Virus record (IMG/VR): IMGVR_UViG_3300018080_000045
Span: 1-44,464 of that record
Strand: one strand, 5' to 3'
DNA: 44,464 nt
From: a virus
The notes under the pieces were generated by a model. It made no database searches, was not told the DNA's origin, and saw only the letters and a list, made by a program, of their open reading frames with translations. Below, one piece after another: positions 37,644 through 44,464 of this stretch. Position numbers and translations under genes: made by a program. Numbering within the stretch: the first letter of the stretch is position 1; the number at the start of each line of letters is the position of its first letter.

Positions 37644-38786
37644 TTATGCGAATTGAGAAAACCCCAAAGACTGAAGGAATTTCTGGATGTATCCTTGAGT
37701 GAGGGTATAGTTTTTGACTTTCATTCTGTACTCAATCTCACTTTCCAGAATAGGGAATCCCATCCGTTTATTCCAATCTAATAAGAGTCTAAGTGCTTCC
37801 CCTTTTCCATGCACTCGTTTAAGTTCATTTGAGAGGATAAACATTCCCCTTTTGTAGCCATCCTTTGCTTCCTTGAACTCATCAGACAAGATGAAATTCA
37901 CCATAGGAGAAAGCCCTCCTTCTTTCTCATCCCGAATCCATTTAGAGAGTGCTGCTTCTTTCCTCCTTACTTTCTGGAGTCTCTTCTTCTTATCTTGGTC
38001 AGCTAAGAATTCTTCCATTAATCCCTTTGGATCGGTGGGTCTTGAAAGCATGATGGGTCCAAGCTCTGGATAAATCCTATTCCTTTCATTACAGATTCTT
38101 GGAATGCAAGAAATGTCTTTGTAGGTAGTCCCTATGAATGTTTTGTAACCCTTCTTGTTCTTGCTCATCTCGCTACGGATTAGGTGAGTCGCTTTGATAA
38201 ATCCTTCATCAAATTTCTTTGCTTGAGTGTCCCAACAGTTTATCATCTTCCCTCTTAGCCATTCCATAAATTTTCTAACAAACAGGTATCTTCTCTCAAA
38301 CTTTGCGACTATGTATTCCTGGAGCTTCATATCCAAAGTTAAAAGGCAAGTGAAGTCAAAGAAGATGTGAATATGGATTGACTTCCCACCGCTATAATAG
38401 TAAGATGGACTAAATCCCTTAGCCTCCAAAATACGGCCAATAAGACGGCTAGCTTCAACGTTCTCTTCATAATCAGGGTAATCGGACTCTATAATCACTT
38501 CGTTGCTTAGAACGCTTCTATGGATGTCATACGCCATTTGAACTTGGTTCATAGTATATCCTTTCTTCCCACAGTAGTGAGACTCAGAAAAAGGAACCCA
38601 CCCTTTCTTAGACCACGCACCTGTGTTAGGGTCTCGCATGGTGATCTTCATAGTGCCCTTGCTAAGCTTATCTAAGTCAGCCAAGTGGAAAAATCTATCT
38701 GAAGCAATACTCATGCCCTTTAATGTATTTCCAACTATGTAGTCCCAACTTTCCCAATCTCCGTCTGATGTTGCATACAACGCCAT
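37644..38786 (-). CDS. Archaeo-eukaryotic primase (PriS-like)
   Basis: The product has 380 residues. The catalytic acids are in IIESDYPDYEEN (D102, D105), and the phosphate-binding His motif is SGGKSIHIHIFFDF (132-145, matching SxGxGxHvh). This is the hallmark order of AEP-family primases. The remaining part is helical and basic (RKEAALSKWIRDEKE). It makes primers for replication, probably with the MCM helicase of the same operon. No PriL-like iron-sulfur subunit was seen. The C-terminal region may hold a PriCT-like helical domain. Confidence 0.85.
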   Translation of the reverse strand: MALYATSDGDWESWDYIVGNTLKGMSIASDRFFHLADLDKLSKGTMKITMRDPNTGAWSKKGWVPFSESHYCGKKGYTMNQVQMAYDIHRSVLSNEVIIESDYPDYEENVEASRLIGRILEAKGFSPSYYYSGGKSIHIHIFFDFTCLLTLDMKLQEYIVAKFERRYLFVRKFMEWLRGKMINCWDTQAKKFDEGFIKATHLIRSEMSKNKKGYKTFIGTTYKDISCIPRICNERNRIYPELGPIMLSRPTDPKGLMEEFLADQDKKKRLQKVRRKEAALSKWIRDEKEGGLSPMVNFILSDEFKEAKDGYKRGMFILSNELKRVHGKGEALRLLLDWNKRMGFPILESEIEYRMKVKNYTLTQGYIQKFLQSLGFSQFA

Positions 38787-38787
38787 T

Positions 38788-38925
38788 TTAAGTAAAGTTC
38801 ATGGTTGATTCGTTAGGTGCGTTCTGATTGTTCTTAATTATTTCGAGGAGCTGTTTGATATCCACCAATACATTATGGATGTCTTGCAGTTCTCCAATTA
38901 CTGTTGGCTCATCATACGTGCTCAT
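38788..38925 (-). CDS. Small helical protein between primase and nuclease
   Basis: The 45-residue frame starts MSTYDEPTVIGELQDIHNVL, with GGGGGTGA 5 nt before the ATG. It consists of one helical stretch (VLVDIKQLLEIIKNNQ) and a polar tail. It may be a primase accessory. It ends 1 nt before the primase start. Confidence 0.6.
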   Translation of the reverse strand: MSTYDEPTVIGELQDIHNVLVDIKQLLEIIKNNQNAPNESTMNFT

Positions 38926-38926
38926 G

Positions 38927-39331
38927 TTATTCACCCCCAAATATTTTTTTCAACTGAATCGGAGCAAGCCTACCCTTTACTTTAAATTTCACAGATTCCC
39001 AGGGTAAGACTCTCCAGATGATTTGTCCCCCAATAACCAAACAAAAAATATACTTTGCTAATTTGCCTTCTTTCTCCGCTAAAACCCGCAAGGTTTCATG
39101 GTGCCTAACTTTTATGAAAAACCTTCCATGTTGTTGGGAATGAACCTTCTTATGTGGCTTGGTTTTGTAGTTCCTTTTATGGTTTGCATTTGAGCAAGAG
39201 TTATATAGCCTACAACTCTTAACCTCATACAGGGTGGTTTTTGTTTGGAAGTCTACAGCGTCATCTTCATGGGACTTCCCTTTAAACCATTTTTTCATTC
39301 GGGCTTCAACCCAATAGCCGTTATTCATCAT
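38927..39331 (-). CDS. PD-(D/E)XK nuclease-like protein
   Basis: The start at 39331 (MMNNGYWVEARMKKWFKGKS) has GGGAGG 4 nt upstream. The product has 134 residues. The core HEDDAVDFQ (D27), then TLYEVKSCRLYN (E36, K38), gives the D...ExK signature; an early Glu (E9 or E10) is a possible third ligand. The middle carries several His residues (YKTKPHKKVHSQQHGRFFIK). It is placed between the zinc-finger and primase genes. It could resolve branched DNA or process replication intermediates. Confidence 0.7.
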   Translation of the reverse strand: MMNNGYWVEARMKKWFKGKSHEDDAVDFQTKTTLYEVKSCRLYNSCSNANHKRNYKTKPHKKVHSQQHGRFFIKVRHHETLRVLAEKEGKLAKYIFCLVIGGQIIWRVLPWESVKFKVKGRLAPIQLKKIFGGE

Positions 39332-39533
39332 AAGGCCTCCCACAACATTCACAATAATCTGGTTCGGGGGAGGGGGGGCAATTACACCCTCCTTCTTTTA
39401 TAAGAAGGTATTTATGGCATTTATCGCATATTAGTGGGTTATTATGTTTCCTTAGGGATTTTATAATTCTTGGATCATATATCCCCTCTAATAAGGCCAT
39501 GCTCTCTGTTTTCTCAATCTTTTTCTTCTTCAT
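39321..39533 (-). CDS. Zinc-finger protein
   Basis: The product has 70 residues. After a charged helical start, cysteines are arranged as CDKCHKYLLIKEGGCNC and then CECCGRPY, giving two or more zinc sites. Such small zinc-finger proteins are common in archaeal viruses. It overlaps the MCM gene end by 20 nt and the next gene by 11 nt. It may be a helicase or primase accessory or a regulator. Confidence 0.7.
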   Translation of the reverse strand: MKKKKIEKTESMALLEGIYDPRIIKSLRKHNNPLICDKCHKYLLIKEGGCNCPPSPEPDYCECCGRPYDE

Positions 39534-41610
39534 AGTCTGTTAGTTTCCCCGTTTTCTTTAGGTAGTGTGGGCAGATTGCACCATCATCTTCAAATAAAAC
39601 CCCCATATCCAAGAGAACAGTCATGGCTTCTAGGTATTCGTGAGGTTTCATCTCCTCAAGGGCAAGTTCCTTCACTTCTTTCCTGGAGGCGGGTCTTTTA
39701 AGTTCAACAATTTCCCAATAAATATATTGACAATTTTCTGGAAGGTAAAATATTCTTTCTTTAATGGGCAGATGACCAATATGCTCACCATCAATCCAAC
39801 TTCGTATGACGTTCTTCCAAACATTCGCAGTAATTTTATAATCTTCATCTGTTGCCTTGAAGTTCACGTCCCTCTCAAAAAGACACCTGGCTTTGATTAC
39901 CCCATCCAACACACACTCCAAATGATGGATGTGCCTTGTGGAATAGTGGCCCTTTAATTGGTCACTCAAAACAGGGATTACGCTTTGATAGATTTCTTCT
40001 AATTTCTTCTTATCGTATTCTGAAGGGAATAGATGTAAGTAATCCAAGATTCCAATAAAGTCTTCATCGGAGATTGAATATTTGTATTCAGGTAATTGGG
40101 ATTCTCTACTTTCTCTAATCAAGTCTATATGCTTTTGGGATTGCCAAACAATAAGCCACCTACAAAGAAAACTTTTATCAAACCTGTTTAACATATCTTG
40201 GATAGTCTTAGCTCCTTTGAGCGGGTTAGATGTAGCGAGAATCCGTGAAGACATAGTAACAGTCCCACTTACCACCCCACTGCCTACAACTCTCTTTTGG
40301 TGTTCCAGTAAATCATTCATCAAACCTACACTTTCTTCTCTTTCCCCCCCTTCTTTTGCTCCCTTTGTGTTTATCAAACATCTTAGGAATTCATCACAGA
40401 AAGAGAACCGATTTGATTCTGCTAAGTAGCCATGTTGCATAGGTCTATATTTATAACTTGGAACTAATTTCTTAAGGGTGCTAGAAGAGCCGCTAAAGAC
40501 ATCCAGAGACTCTTTTGACCTTGCATGAAAGGTATTTAGCCACCAACTCTTTCCTGTCCCTGGTGGGCCTATAAATAGGATATGGAGGGGGTAAGGTTTC
40601 ATTCCAACTGGAGCGTGAGCTAACCAAGACCAAGATAACCATTTAAACCATTCTGGGTGCTTCAATAGATATTGCTTCCCTTTAGATTTTATCGTGAAAA
40701 TCATATTGAAAAGATTTTTTTTAGATACATTTAGGTCTGAGAGTTTCTTACGGAATTCCGCATGGTCTTTATATTTGATGATCCTTCCCCTACATTCTTG
40801 GGCAAAGAAGAAAGGCAATTTGGTTTTTAATTTAGCAGAGTCAGTTAATGCCTTGTAGTCATCACATTGAGTTGTTACTCCAGTGATTATGTAATCCCCC
40901 AACTCAACTGGCTTGAGTGTCAGTAAAACTAATTCTTGGTTGTGCTCTGAAATAAATTTGTAAACATAGAACTCGAGCTGAATTTCTTTTATCTTCTTGA
41001 GCTTGGTTTTATTCCACAGTTCTCCAAAGAGTTTAATCCCTTTGTAATTAGGCAAGCCCGTGTCTTTATCTGTAGCCACGCTTTCAACCAAAGTTGCAAT
41101 TGGAACTCGTTGAGGGAACTGATAAACTTCAGACACAACTTTACCATAGATTGTTTTCTCTCTTGAAATGTAGAATTTGATTAACCCTGTTTTGTTGTAG
41201 ACCCCATTTGTGAGTCTCTTGAGTTGTTCATAACTATACGCCAGGTGAATTCCTACAACCCCCTCTGTTTGGGTTCCCATCCGAGCATATTTATTGATGA
41301 CCTCTTGCTCTACCATATCTTCTGTTTCTTCATAGAGGCTAATCTGCTTAGTATATTTGTACCTGTCAATCTCTTCATCCAAGAACTTCAATTTGGATTC
41401 ATCTACATCTTTGTCCTGTAAGAATTTCTTGATATCCCGAAGCCCTTTTAAGAGCTCTTTCTTCTTGGCTTCACTTGTGACTTCGGGTAAGTTTGTGCAT
41501 TTGAGAATGAGATCGCCTTCAATTGTGTCCCAGATAGTATAAGCACTTAGATTTTGCTTGAGTATGTCCAGGATAACAGCCCGAATACTTGAGGCTTTAA
41601 TCTGTGTCAA
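39514..41610 (-). CDS. MCM-type replicative helicase
   Basis: The product has 698 residues. The AAA+ core (about residues 340-500) has Walker A FIGPPGTGKSWWL, Walker B RFSFCDEFLRCL, sensor-1 SRILATSNPLKGA and the arginine-finger segment MLNRFDKSFLCRWL, which parallels the MCM LLSRFDL motif. The C-terminal end (YIYWEIVELKRPASRKEVKE) looks like the winged helix of MCM. It probably unwinds the viral genome as a hexamer. The start is probably TTG at 41610, with GGGGGTGA 6 nt upstream; no early ATG is well placed. The N-terminal 300 residues are divergent, so an OB-fold/zinc region is not obvious. Confidence 0.88.
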   Translation of the reverse strand: MTQIKASSIRAVILDILKQNLSAYTIWDTIEGDLILKCTNLPEVTSEAKKKELLKGLRDIKKFLQDKDVDESKLKFLDEEIDRYKYTKQISLYEETEDMVEQEVINKYARMGTQTEGVVGIHLAYSYEQLKRLTNGVYNKTGLIKFYISREKTIYGKVVSEVYQFPQRVPIATLVESVATDKDTGLPNYKGIKLFGELWNKTKLKKIKEIQLEFYVYKFISEHNQELVLLTLKPVELGDYIITGVTTQCDDYKALTDSAKLKTKLPFFFAQECRGRIIKYKDHAEFRKKLSDLNVSKKNLFNMIFTIKSKGKQYLLKHPEWFKWLSWSWLAHAPVGMKPYPLHILFIGPPGTGKSWWLNTFHARSKESLDVFSGSSSTLKKLVPSYKYRPMQHGYLAESNRFSFCDEFLRCLINTKGAKEGGEREESVGLMNDLLEHQKRVVGSGVVSGTVTMSSRILATSNPLKGAKTIQDMLNRFDKSFLCRWLIVWQSQKHIDLIRESRESQLPEYKYSISDEDFIGILDYLHLFPSEYDKKKLEEIYQSVIPVLSDQLKGHYSTRHIHHLECVLDGVIKARCLFERDVNFKATDEDYKITANVWKNVIRSWIDGEHIGHLPIKERIFYLPENCQYIYWEIVELKRPASRKEVKELALEEMKPHEYLEAMTVLLDMGVLFEDDGAICPHYLKKTGKLTDYEEEKD

Positions 41611-41788
41611 CTTTGCTCACCCCCTCTTCATATATTTCACACTGCGACCCGTGAAATACCTTTTGTTGCTTGGTTACTTCATCAAAGAATTTGATAAATC
41701 CTTCTTCTAAAGAATATGCTTTAACTCTACGAAAATAGAGTATCTTCCCTTTTAGTGTTTTAACTACTATAGTGTATGATGTGCCCAT
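41597..41788 (-). CDS. Hypothetical small protein
   Basis: The product has 63 residues (MGTSYTIVVKTLKGKILYFR at its start) with a strand-strand-helix plan and EEGFIKFFDEVTKQQ. GGTGA lies 3-4 nt before the ATG. It overlaps the helicase start by 14 nt and so may set its translation. It follows an oligo-T terminator. Function is unknown. Confidence 0.6.
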   Translation of the reverse strand: MGTSYTIVVKTLKGKILYFRRVKAYSLEEGFIKFFDEVTKQQKVFHGSQCEIYEEGVSKVDTD

Positions 41789-41837
41789 TCCTCACCCTCT
41801 TTTCTCAGTCTCAATCTCTAGGACTCCAAAGAATAGT

Positions 41838-41855
41838 AAAATTAAAAAAAGAAAG
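41838..41855 (-). terminator. Oligo-T terminator after TRAM gene
   Basis: On the minus strand CTTTCTTTTTTTAATTTT lies about 12 nt past the TRAM-gene stop. TAGGAC and GTCCTA flank it as a loose inverted repeat. The helicase part of the arm would then depend on read-through or on its own start nearby. Confidence 0.55.
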
Positions 41856-41866
41856 GTCCTATTTAT

Positions 41867-42097
41867 TTATTTCGGTTCTTCAGACAACACTGCAAAAGCA
41901 TGGCTAGAGAACACCCGGGTAACTTCTACCCAGTATTTCTCATTCTCTTTGACAATCTCTTCTGGGTTTAGCCTTATGAAAAGAACAAAACCCGTGACCT
42001 TTCCGAAAGGGTCTCCTCTTTTTCCAAAGCCTTCAATATCCAAAAGAAACTTGTCTCCCTCTTTTACAGGTGGTCCCATTTGTCTATTTGTTTCCAT
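41867..42097 (-). CDS. Stand-alone TRAM-domain protein
   Basis: The product has 76 residues and fits the TRAM domain over its length: PPVKEGDKFLLDIEGFGKRG, then DPFGKVTGFVLFIR, then KYWVEVTRVFSSHAFAVLSE. Stand-alone TRAM proteins are an archaeal hallmark and act as RNA chaperones or cold-stress regulators. Here it could shape viral mRNA, particularly the U-rich 3' ends. It is joined to the upstream gene by a TAATG-type overlap. Confidence 0.88.
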   Translation of the reverse strand: METNRQMGPPVKEGDKFLLDIEGFGKRGDPFGKVTGFVLFIRLNPEEIVKENEKYWVEVTRVFSSHAFAVLSEEPK

Positions 42098-42291
42098 TAT
42101 AATTTAATGCCTATTTGGGCATTTGCAAAATCCTTAACTCTTTTAGCATTCTTAATCTTTTCTTCAAATTCTTCTGGCTTGTTGAAATCTCCATAGACTT
42201 TGATTGCTCCTCCTTTTGAAGCAGAGCCAATTGTTATCGAGTCACGCTGTTCCTTTAAGTCTTCCAATAGTTCTTTTTGAATGTTGGTCAT
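42097..42291 (-). CDS. Hypothetical small protein
   Basis: The product has 64 residues. GGAGGT lies 8 nt before the ATG. It contains a helical start (IQKELLEDLKEQRDSI), a strand pair (TIGSASKGGAIKVYGDFNKP) and a basic helix. The first 50 nt overlap the end of the HNH gene. Function is unknown. Confidence 0.6.
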   Translation of the reverse strand: MTNIQKELLEDLKEQRDSITIGSASKGGAIKVYGDFNKPEEFEEKIKNAKRVKDFANAQIGIKL

Positions 42292-42673
42292 GTTTAATTA
42301 CCTCCAAATTATTTATTTTATTATTGAGTTTATTCCCATCTTTATGGTGGACATCGTATCCTTCTGGAATTGGCCCGTTATGAAATACCCAGACAAGACG
42401 GTGCTCCTTGTATGTCTTCCCTTTAATTTTGTATCTCCGATAGCCTTGTTTGTCTATATGCCCCTTGCTTCTTTTGTCATTAGTTATCGCCTGTACCGCT
42501 TCCTTGATGTCATTTCCAACATCTATTGAAACGGAACATCCTTTCCCTTGATTCCAAGGCATCCTGCCTTTCATTTTTGCTTTAATAGATTCGCTTAAAG
42601 GAATACCCTTCTTAAATCTTGTTTGCATTCCAAACGTATGCCCTTTGAGGAACCTCCCATTCTTATCCCTCAC
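42242..42673 (-). CDS. HNH endonuclease
   Basis: The product has 143 residues and begins with a GTG at 42673; GGAG is about 8-10 nt upstream. The HNH core is clear: EHRLVWVFHNGPIPEGYDVH, H110, KDGNKLNNKINNLEVI, then HDQHSKRT. The N-terminus (MRDKNGRFLKGHTFG) resembles NUMOD-type DNA-binding segments of homing nucleases. It is probably a free-standing mobile endonuclease inserted in the operon. It overlaps both neighbours, which suggests it has been in place for some time. Confidence 0.88.
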   Translation of the reverse strand: MRDKNGRFLKGHTFGMQTRFKKGIPLSESIKAKMKGRMPWNQGKGCSVSIDVGNDIKEAVQAITNDKRSKGHIDKQGYRRYKIKGKTYKEHRLVWVFHNGPIPEGYDVHHKDGNKLNNKINNLEVIKHDQHSKRTIGRLKGTA

Positions 42674-43019
42674 TTTGATTTTGCTCCGCTAAGTAGGTAT
42701 CACATCTAGCTTTGATCTTTCCAACAACTCCAGAAATCACTTTAGCTTCCTTGCCCATCTTATTGTAAGCAAAGATGTCTTGTAGAATCTCTTTAAGCAA
42801 TTCCTTTTCAGCCTTCAGTATCTTTGCCCTTTTCTCAATACCAGCTTTCCTTAACTCTATCCTCTCCGCTTTTTCTTTCTTGGCTGCTTCTCTCAATTCC
42901 TTTATTTCCTTCCTACGCTTTGCAATCTTTTCCTCTGCACTCATTTCTTCTTCTGTGTCTTCAACAACCTCTTCTTCTATTTCTTGCTCCTCTTCGGAGT
43001 CTTCTGCCATTAATACCAT
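42663..43019 (-). CDS. Charged coiled-coil protein
   Basis: The product has 118 residues. The start at 43019 has GGAGGT 8 nt upstream. A very acidic N-terminus (EDSEEEQEIEEEVVEDTEEE) is followed by basic-acidic helix and an ordered C-terminus (IFAYNKMGKEAKVISGVVGK). It looks like a scaffold or DNA-mimic-type adaptor. No family is recognised. Confidence 0.65.
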   Translation of the reverse strand: MVLMAEDSEEEQEIEEEVVEDTEEEMSAEEKIAKRRKEIKELREAAKKEKAERIELRKAGIEKRAKILKAEKELLKEILQDIFAYNKMGKEAKVISGVVGKIKARCDTYLAEQNQSEG

Positions 43020-43024
43020 TTAAA

Positions 43025-43213
43025 TTACCTCCTGTATTCAATTAAAAACACAATATCAAATATTGCGATCCTGAGTTCATAGGCCATGCACTTTGGAATA
43101 TAATAAGACTTACGGTGGAGTATAAATTCAAGGAAAACAAATTTCCCTTTTGGACTCGACCATTTTCTTTGTCCAAATGCAATAAGCCCCCAATTAAAAT
43201 ATTTGTAATACAT
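43025..43213 (-). CDS. Hypothetical hydrophobic-aromatic small protein
   Basis: The start at 43213 (MYYKYFNWGLIAFGQRKWSS) is chosen over a GTG at 43243. No Shine-Dalgarno is visible, because a terminator T-run lies just ahead of the ATG. The product has 62 residues with strand-like stretches (GKFVFLEFILHRKSYYIPK, RIAIFDIVFLIEY). The gene is only moderately supported. It could be expressed from read-through or as leaderless mRNA. Confidence 0.45.
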   Translation of the reverse strand: MYYKYFNWGLIAFGQRKWSSPKGKFVFLEFILHRKSYYIPKCMAYELRIAIFDIVFLIEYRR

Positions 43214-43241
43214 AAAAAAAGGGTGCTTATGAAGTGCACCC
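43214..43241 (-). terminator. Hairpin terminator with stop codon in the loop
   Basis: On the minus strand GGGTGC (43236-43241) pairs with GCACCC (43221-43226) across a 9-nt loop and is followed by seven T. The TAA stop of the secreted-protein gene (43227-43229) is in the loop. The layout matches the terminator at 2919-2958. Confidence 0.7.
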
Positions 43242-43646
43242 ACAATTAGCCATCATCTCATCAATCTCTGCCTTATCATAGTATCGCCACTCTGTCCAGT
43301 CAGCAAGTTCTCTCGCAGTGTCATCCACATAGGTTTTGGTCGCAAATACCTCATACAGATAATCCATAAAGGTATTGTACTTAGTAAAAAACATATAGTC
43401 TCCAACTAAATATCTCCCAAACCTTTTGAGATAATAAGGAAGGCTACTCCTTTTCCTTGTCGCCACCGCTTTAGGTTGTATCTCTGGGTCTCGTTTATCT
43501 ATCACAGGCCGTGTAGGCTCTGTTGGATTCTCCTTTTTTACTTCTCCACCTGTACTGCCATCAACCAAATAATTAGGCAGAGCACCAGCAGAGACAGCAG
43601 TTGCCATAACTAATAAGGCAACAAACAGTGCTATTATTTTTTTCAT
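43227..43646 (-). CDS. Secreted small protein with Cys tail
   Basis: The product has 139 residues with a signal peptide (IIALFVALLVMATAVSA, cut before GALPNYL). A Pro/Lys-rich linker follows (VKKENPTEPTRPVIDKRDPE). The rest is aromatic and charged (YYLKRFGRYLVGDYMFFTKY), ending MMANCGCTS. It is the only fully secreted protein of the replication arm. A host-surface role, such as superinfection exclusion, is plausible but unproven. It ends at a hairpin terminator and its start overlaps the upstream gene by ATGA. Confidence 0.75.
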   Translation of the reverse strand: MKKIIALFVALLVMATAVSAGALPNYLVDGSTGGEVKKENPTEPTRPVIDKRDPEIQPKAVATRKRSSLPYYLKRFGRYLVGDYMFFTKYNTFMDYLYEVFATKTYVDDTARELADWTEWRYYDKAEIDEMMANCGCTS

Positions 43647-44023
43647 TTGGGTTTTTCCTCCAAAGGCACGACTTTCACAACCCTAATCACGCCTTCAGTA
43701 GCATAAATTGTCTCCAAGTACTTAAAATCTTCCCCTATCGCTTGGTTTATTTTTCTCAATAGGGCTGTCTTTGAGGAGACACCATGACAAGACATAGTTG
43801 AATGTGCTTCTTTTGCTACAATAAAATTAACAGAGCCATCTGCAATCAAATCGTGGCTGTTGGGTCTAAAAAACTTCAATATCTTCATAAATTTATCTAT
43901 CTTATCTTGGTCTCTTGTGTCAAGTTTCCACAGGTATGCCTTGCTTTTATCTATTTTCTTTGGACGCTGAAATAAGTTAGTCCAAATAGTCAAATAGGTC
44001 CAGATTTGTTTAAATATATTCAT
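43643..44023 (-). CDS. Hypothetical protein
   Basis: The product has 126 residues. The N-terminal 20 residues (MNIFKQIWTYLTIWTNLFQR) are hydrophobic and amphipathic and may bind a membrane, but are short for a helix anchor. The rest is alpha-beta (DKFMKILKFFRPN, then ADGSVNFIVAKEAHSTMSCH) and ends in strands (EGVIRVVKVVPLEEK). ATGA overlaps occur with the TOPRIM gene upstream and the secreted gene downstream. Function is unknown. Confidence 0.65.
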   Translation of the reverse strand: MNIFKQIWTYLTIWTNLFQRPKKIDKSKAYLWKLDTRDQDKIDKFMKILKFFRPNSHDLIADGSVNFIVAKEAHSTMSCHGVSSKTALLRKINQAIGEDFKYLETIYATEGVIRVVKVVPLEEKPK

Positions 44024-44464
44024 TGTTTCCCCCCCTTATTAGTATATGATTTAAGTGTTTTTTTATCCTTTTTTTCAGATTCCATCATTTGATAAAATAA
44101 ATCTAAGTCTATTAATCTTTCTACATTTTTCCTAACTAATTGATGTAAAGTAGCTGGATTGAGAGCATCCACTTCCCAGGAGATATTTCCGTGTTTCTCT
44201 AGGTACCATTTTGCTCTTGGATCGGTTATTTTAGCTGGGTTGGGGGGTGGATTATATTGATTAACTTGGGCTTTTGTAAGTCCAATTGGCTTGACTTCTG
44301 GGTTTACTCCAAATTCTTCAAGGCGATCTTTGATATCCCTTATCATATCTAATCCAGATGGGTCATGATCCCCTAAGTATAAAATCACAATTCTTTTTCC
44401 TTTTTGTTCCTGCCACTTTATTCTTTCATACGCATCATGCATAGCCGTGCAAGAGCTATAACCC
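44020..44464 (-). CDS. TOPRIM (Spo11/TopoVI-A-like) protein, C-terminal part
   Basis: This is the end of the gene that begins at 560; on the circle, base 44341 is followed by base 1. It carries the second TOPRIM motif, VILYLGDHDPSGLDMIRDI (D178 and D180 of the 293-residue protein). The tail (PKITDPRAKWYLEKHGNISW, then EVDALNPATLHQLVRKNVE) is the helical part typical of these phage TOPRIM proteins. The stop overlaps the next gene start by ATGA. Bases 44342-44464 duplicate 1-123. Confidence 0.85.
   Translation of the reverse strand, partial: GYSSCTAMHDAYERIKWQEQKGKRIVILYLGDHDPSGLDMIRDIKDRLEEFGVNPEVKPIGLTKAQVNQYNPPPNPAKITDPRAKWYLEKHGNISWEVDALNPATLHQLVRKNVERLIDLDLFYQMMESEKKDKKTLKSYTNKGGKQ
44342..44464. 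repeat. Terminal direct repeat, right copy
   Basis: Identical to 1-123. See the left copy for interpretation. Confidence 0.95.

Noticed and set aside
42775-43045. Leu/Ser-rich plus-strand frames opposite the acidic coiled-coil gene
   Set aside because: Shadow of a Glu/Lys repeat on the other strand.
1-44464. CRISPR array, tRNA or integrase/att site
   Set aside because: No regularly spaced repeats, cloverleaf sequences or recombinase motifs were found on reading; a tRNA search program and profile search would be needed to exclude them fully.

Overview
This window is the complete circular genome of a tailed (Caudoviricetes-type, HK97-fold) virus, most probably of an archaeon. The first 123 bases recur exactly as the last 123, so the sequence closes to a 44,341-bp circle. 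A TOPRIM gene cut by the window ends reads through the join without interruption. The archaeal assignment rests on several signs taken together: an MCM-type helicase, an archaeo-eukaryotic primase, a stand-alone TRAM-domain protein, an ERCC4/XPF-type nuclease, AbrB, ribbon-helix-helix and winged-helix regulators, TATA-like boxes about 25 bp ahead of likely starts, oligo-T terminators without hairpins, and secreted proteins packed with N-glycosylation sequons. The exact host cannot be read from the sequence. The sequon-rich secreted proteins recall surface proteins of DPANN archaea, but that is only a hint.

The genome has two transcription arms that diverge from a mostly non-coding region (about 7414-8546) and converge on a hairpin at 36430-36493. 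The minus-strand arm runs 8101 -> 1 -> (circle join) -> 44464 -> 36528 and looks like the replication, regulation and host-takeover arm. From its promoter side it holds a string of very small genes (5413-7413), a P-loop ATPase, unknown proteins, a PD-(D/E)XK nuclease, a Cys-rich membrane protein, a transglutaminase-like Cys peptidase, the TOPRIM protein, a secreted protein, an HNH nuclease, a TRAM protein, the MCM helicase, a second PD-(D/E)XK nuclease, the primase, an ssDNA-binding-like protein and a winged-helix regulator. No DNA polymerase, integrase, tRNA or CRISPR array was seen, so host polymerase is probably used.

The plus-strand arm (8547-36418) is the packaging and morphogenesis arm. 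It starts with small genes, an ERCC4 nuclease and an overlapping AbrB protein. Then come the large terminase, portal, a single gene fusing prohead protease, scaffold and major capsid protein, putative decoration proteins, a cassette of secreted glycoprotein-like proteins, head-tail connectors, major tail protein, chaperone-position proteins, tape measure, tail tip, a large membrane-anchored sequon-rich protein, a baseplate hub, a metallophosphoesterase and a holin-like protein. Genes are tightly coupled by ATGA or TAATG overlaps and usually have clear Shine-Dalgarno sequences.

The most interesting points are: (1) at least four genes with Sec-type N-termini embedded in the virion operon, three of them between the capsid and neck genes; (2) a protease-scaffold-capsid fusion with a strong internal ribosome binding site that should release a separate scaffold-capsid product; (3) T-rich terminators placed after the capsid, decoration and tail-tube genes, which could set protein ratios; (4) two terminator hairpins with the stop codon of the preceding gene inside the loop; and (5) a structured non-coding region between the arms that is the best candidate for the replication origin.
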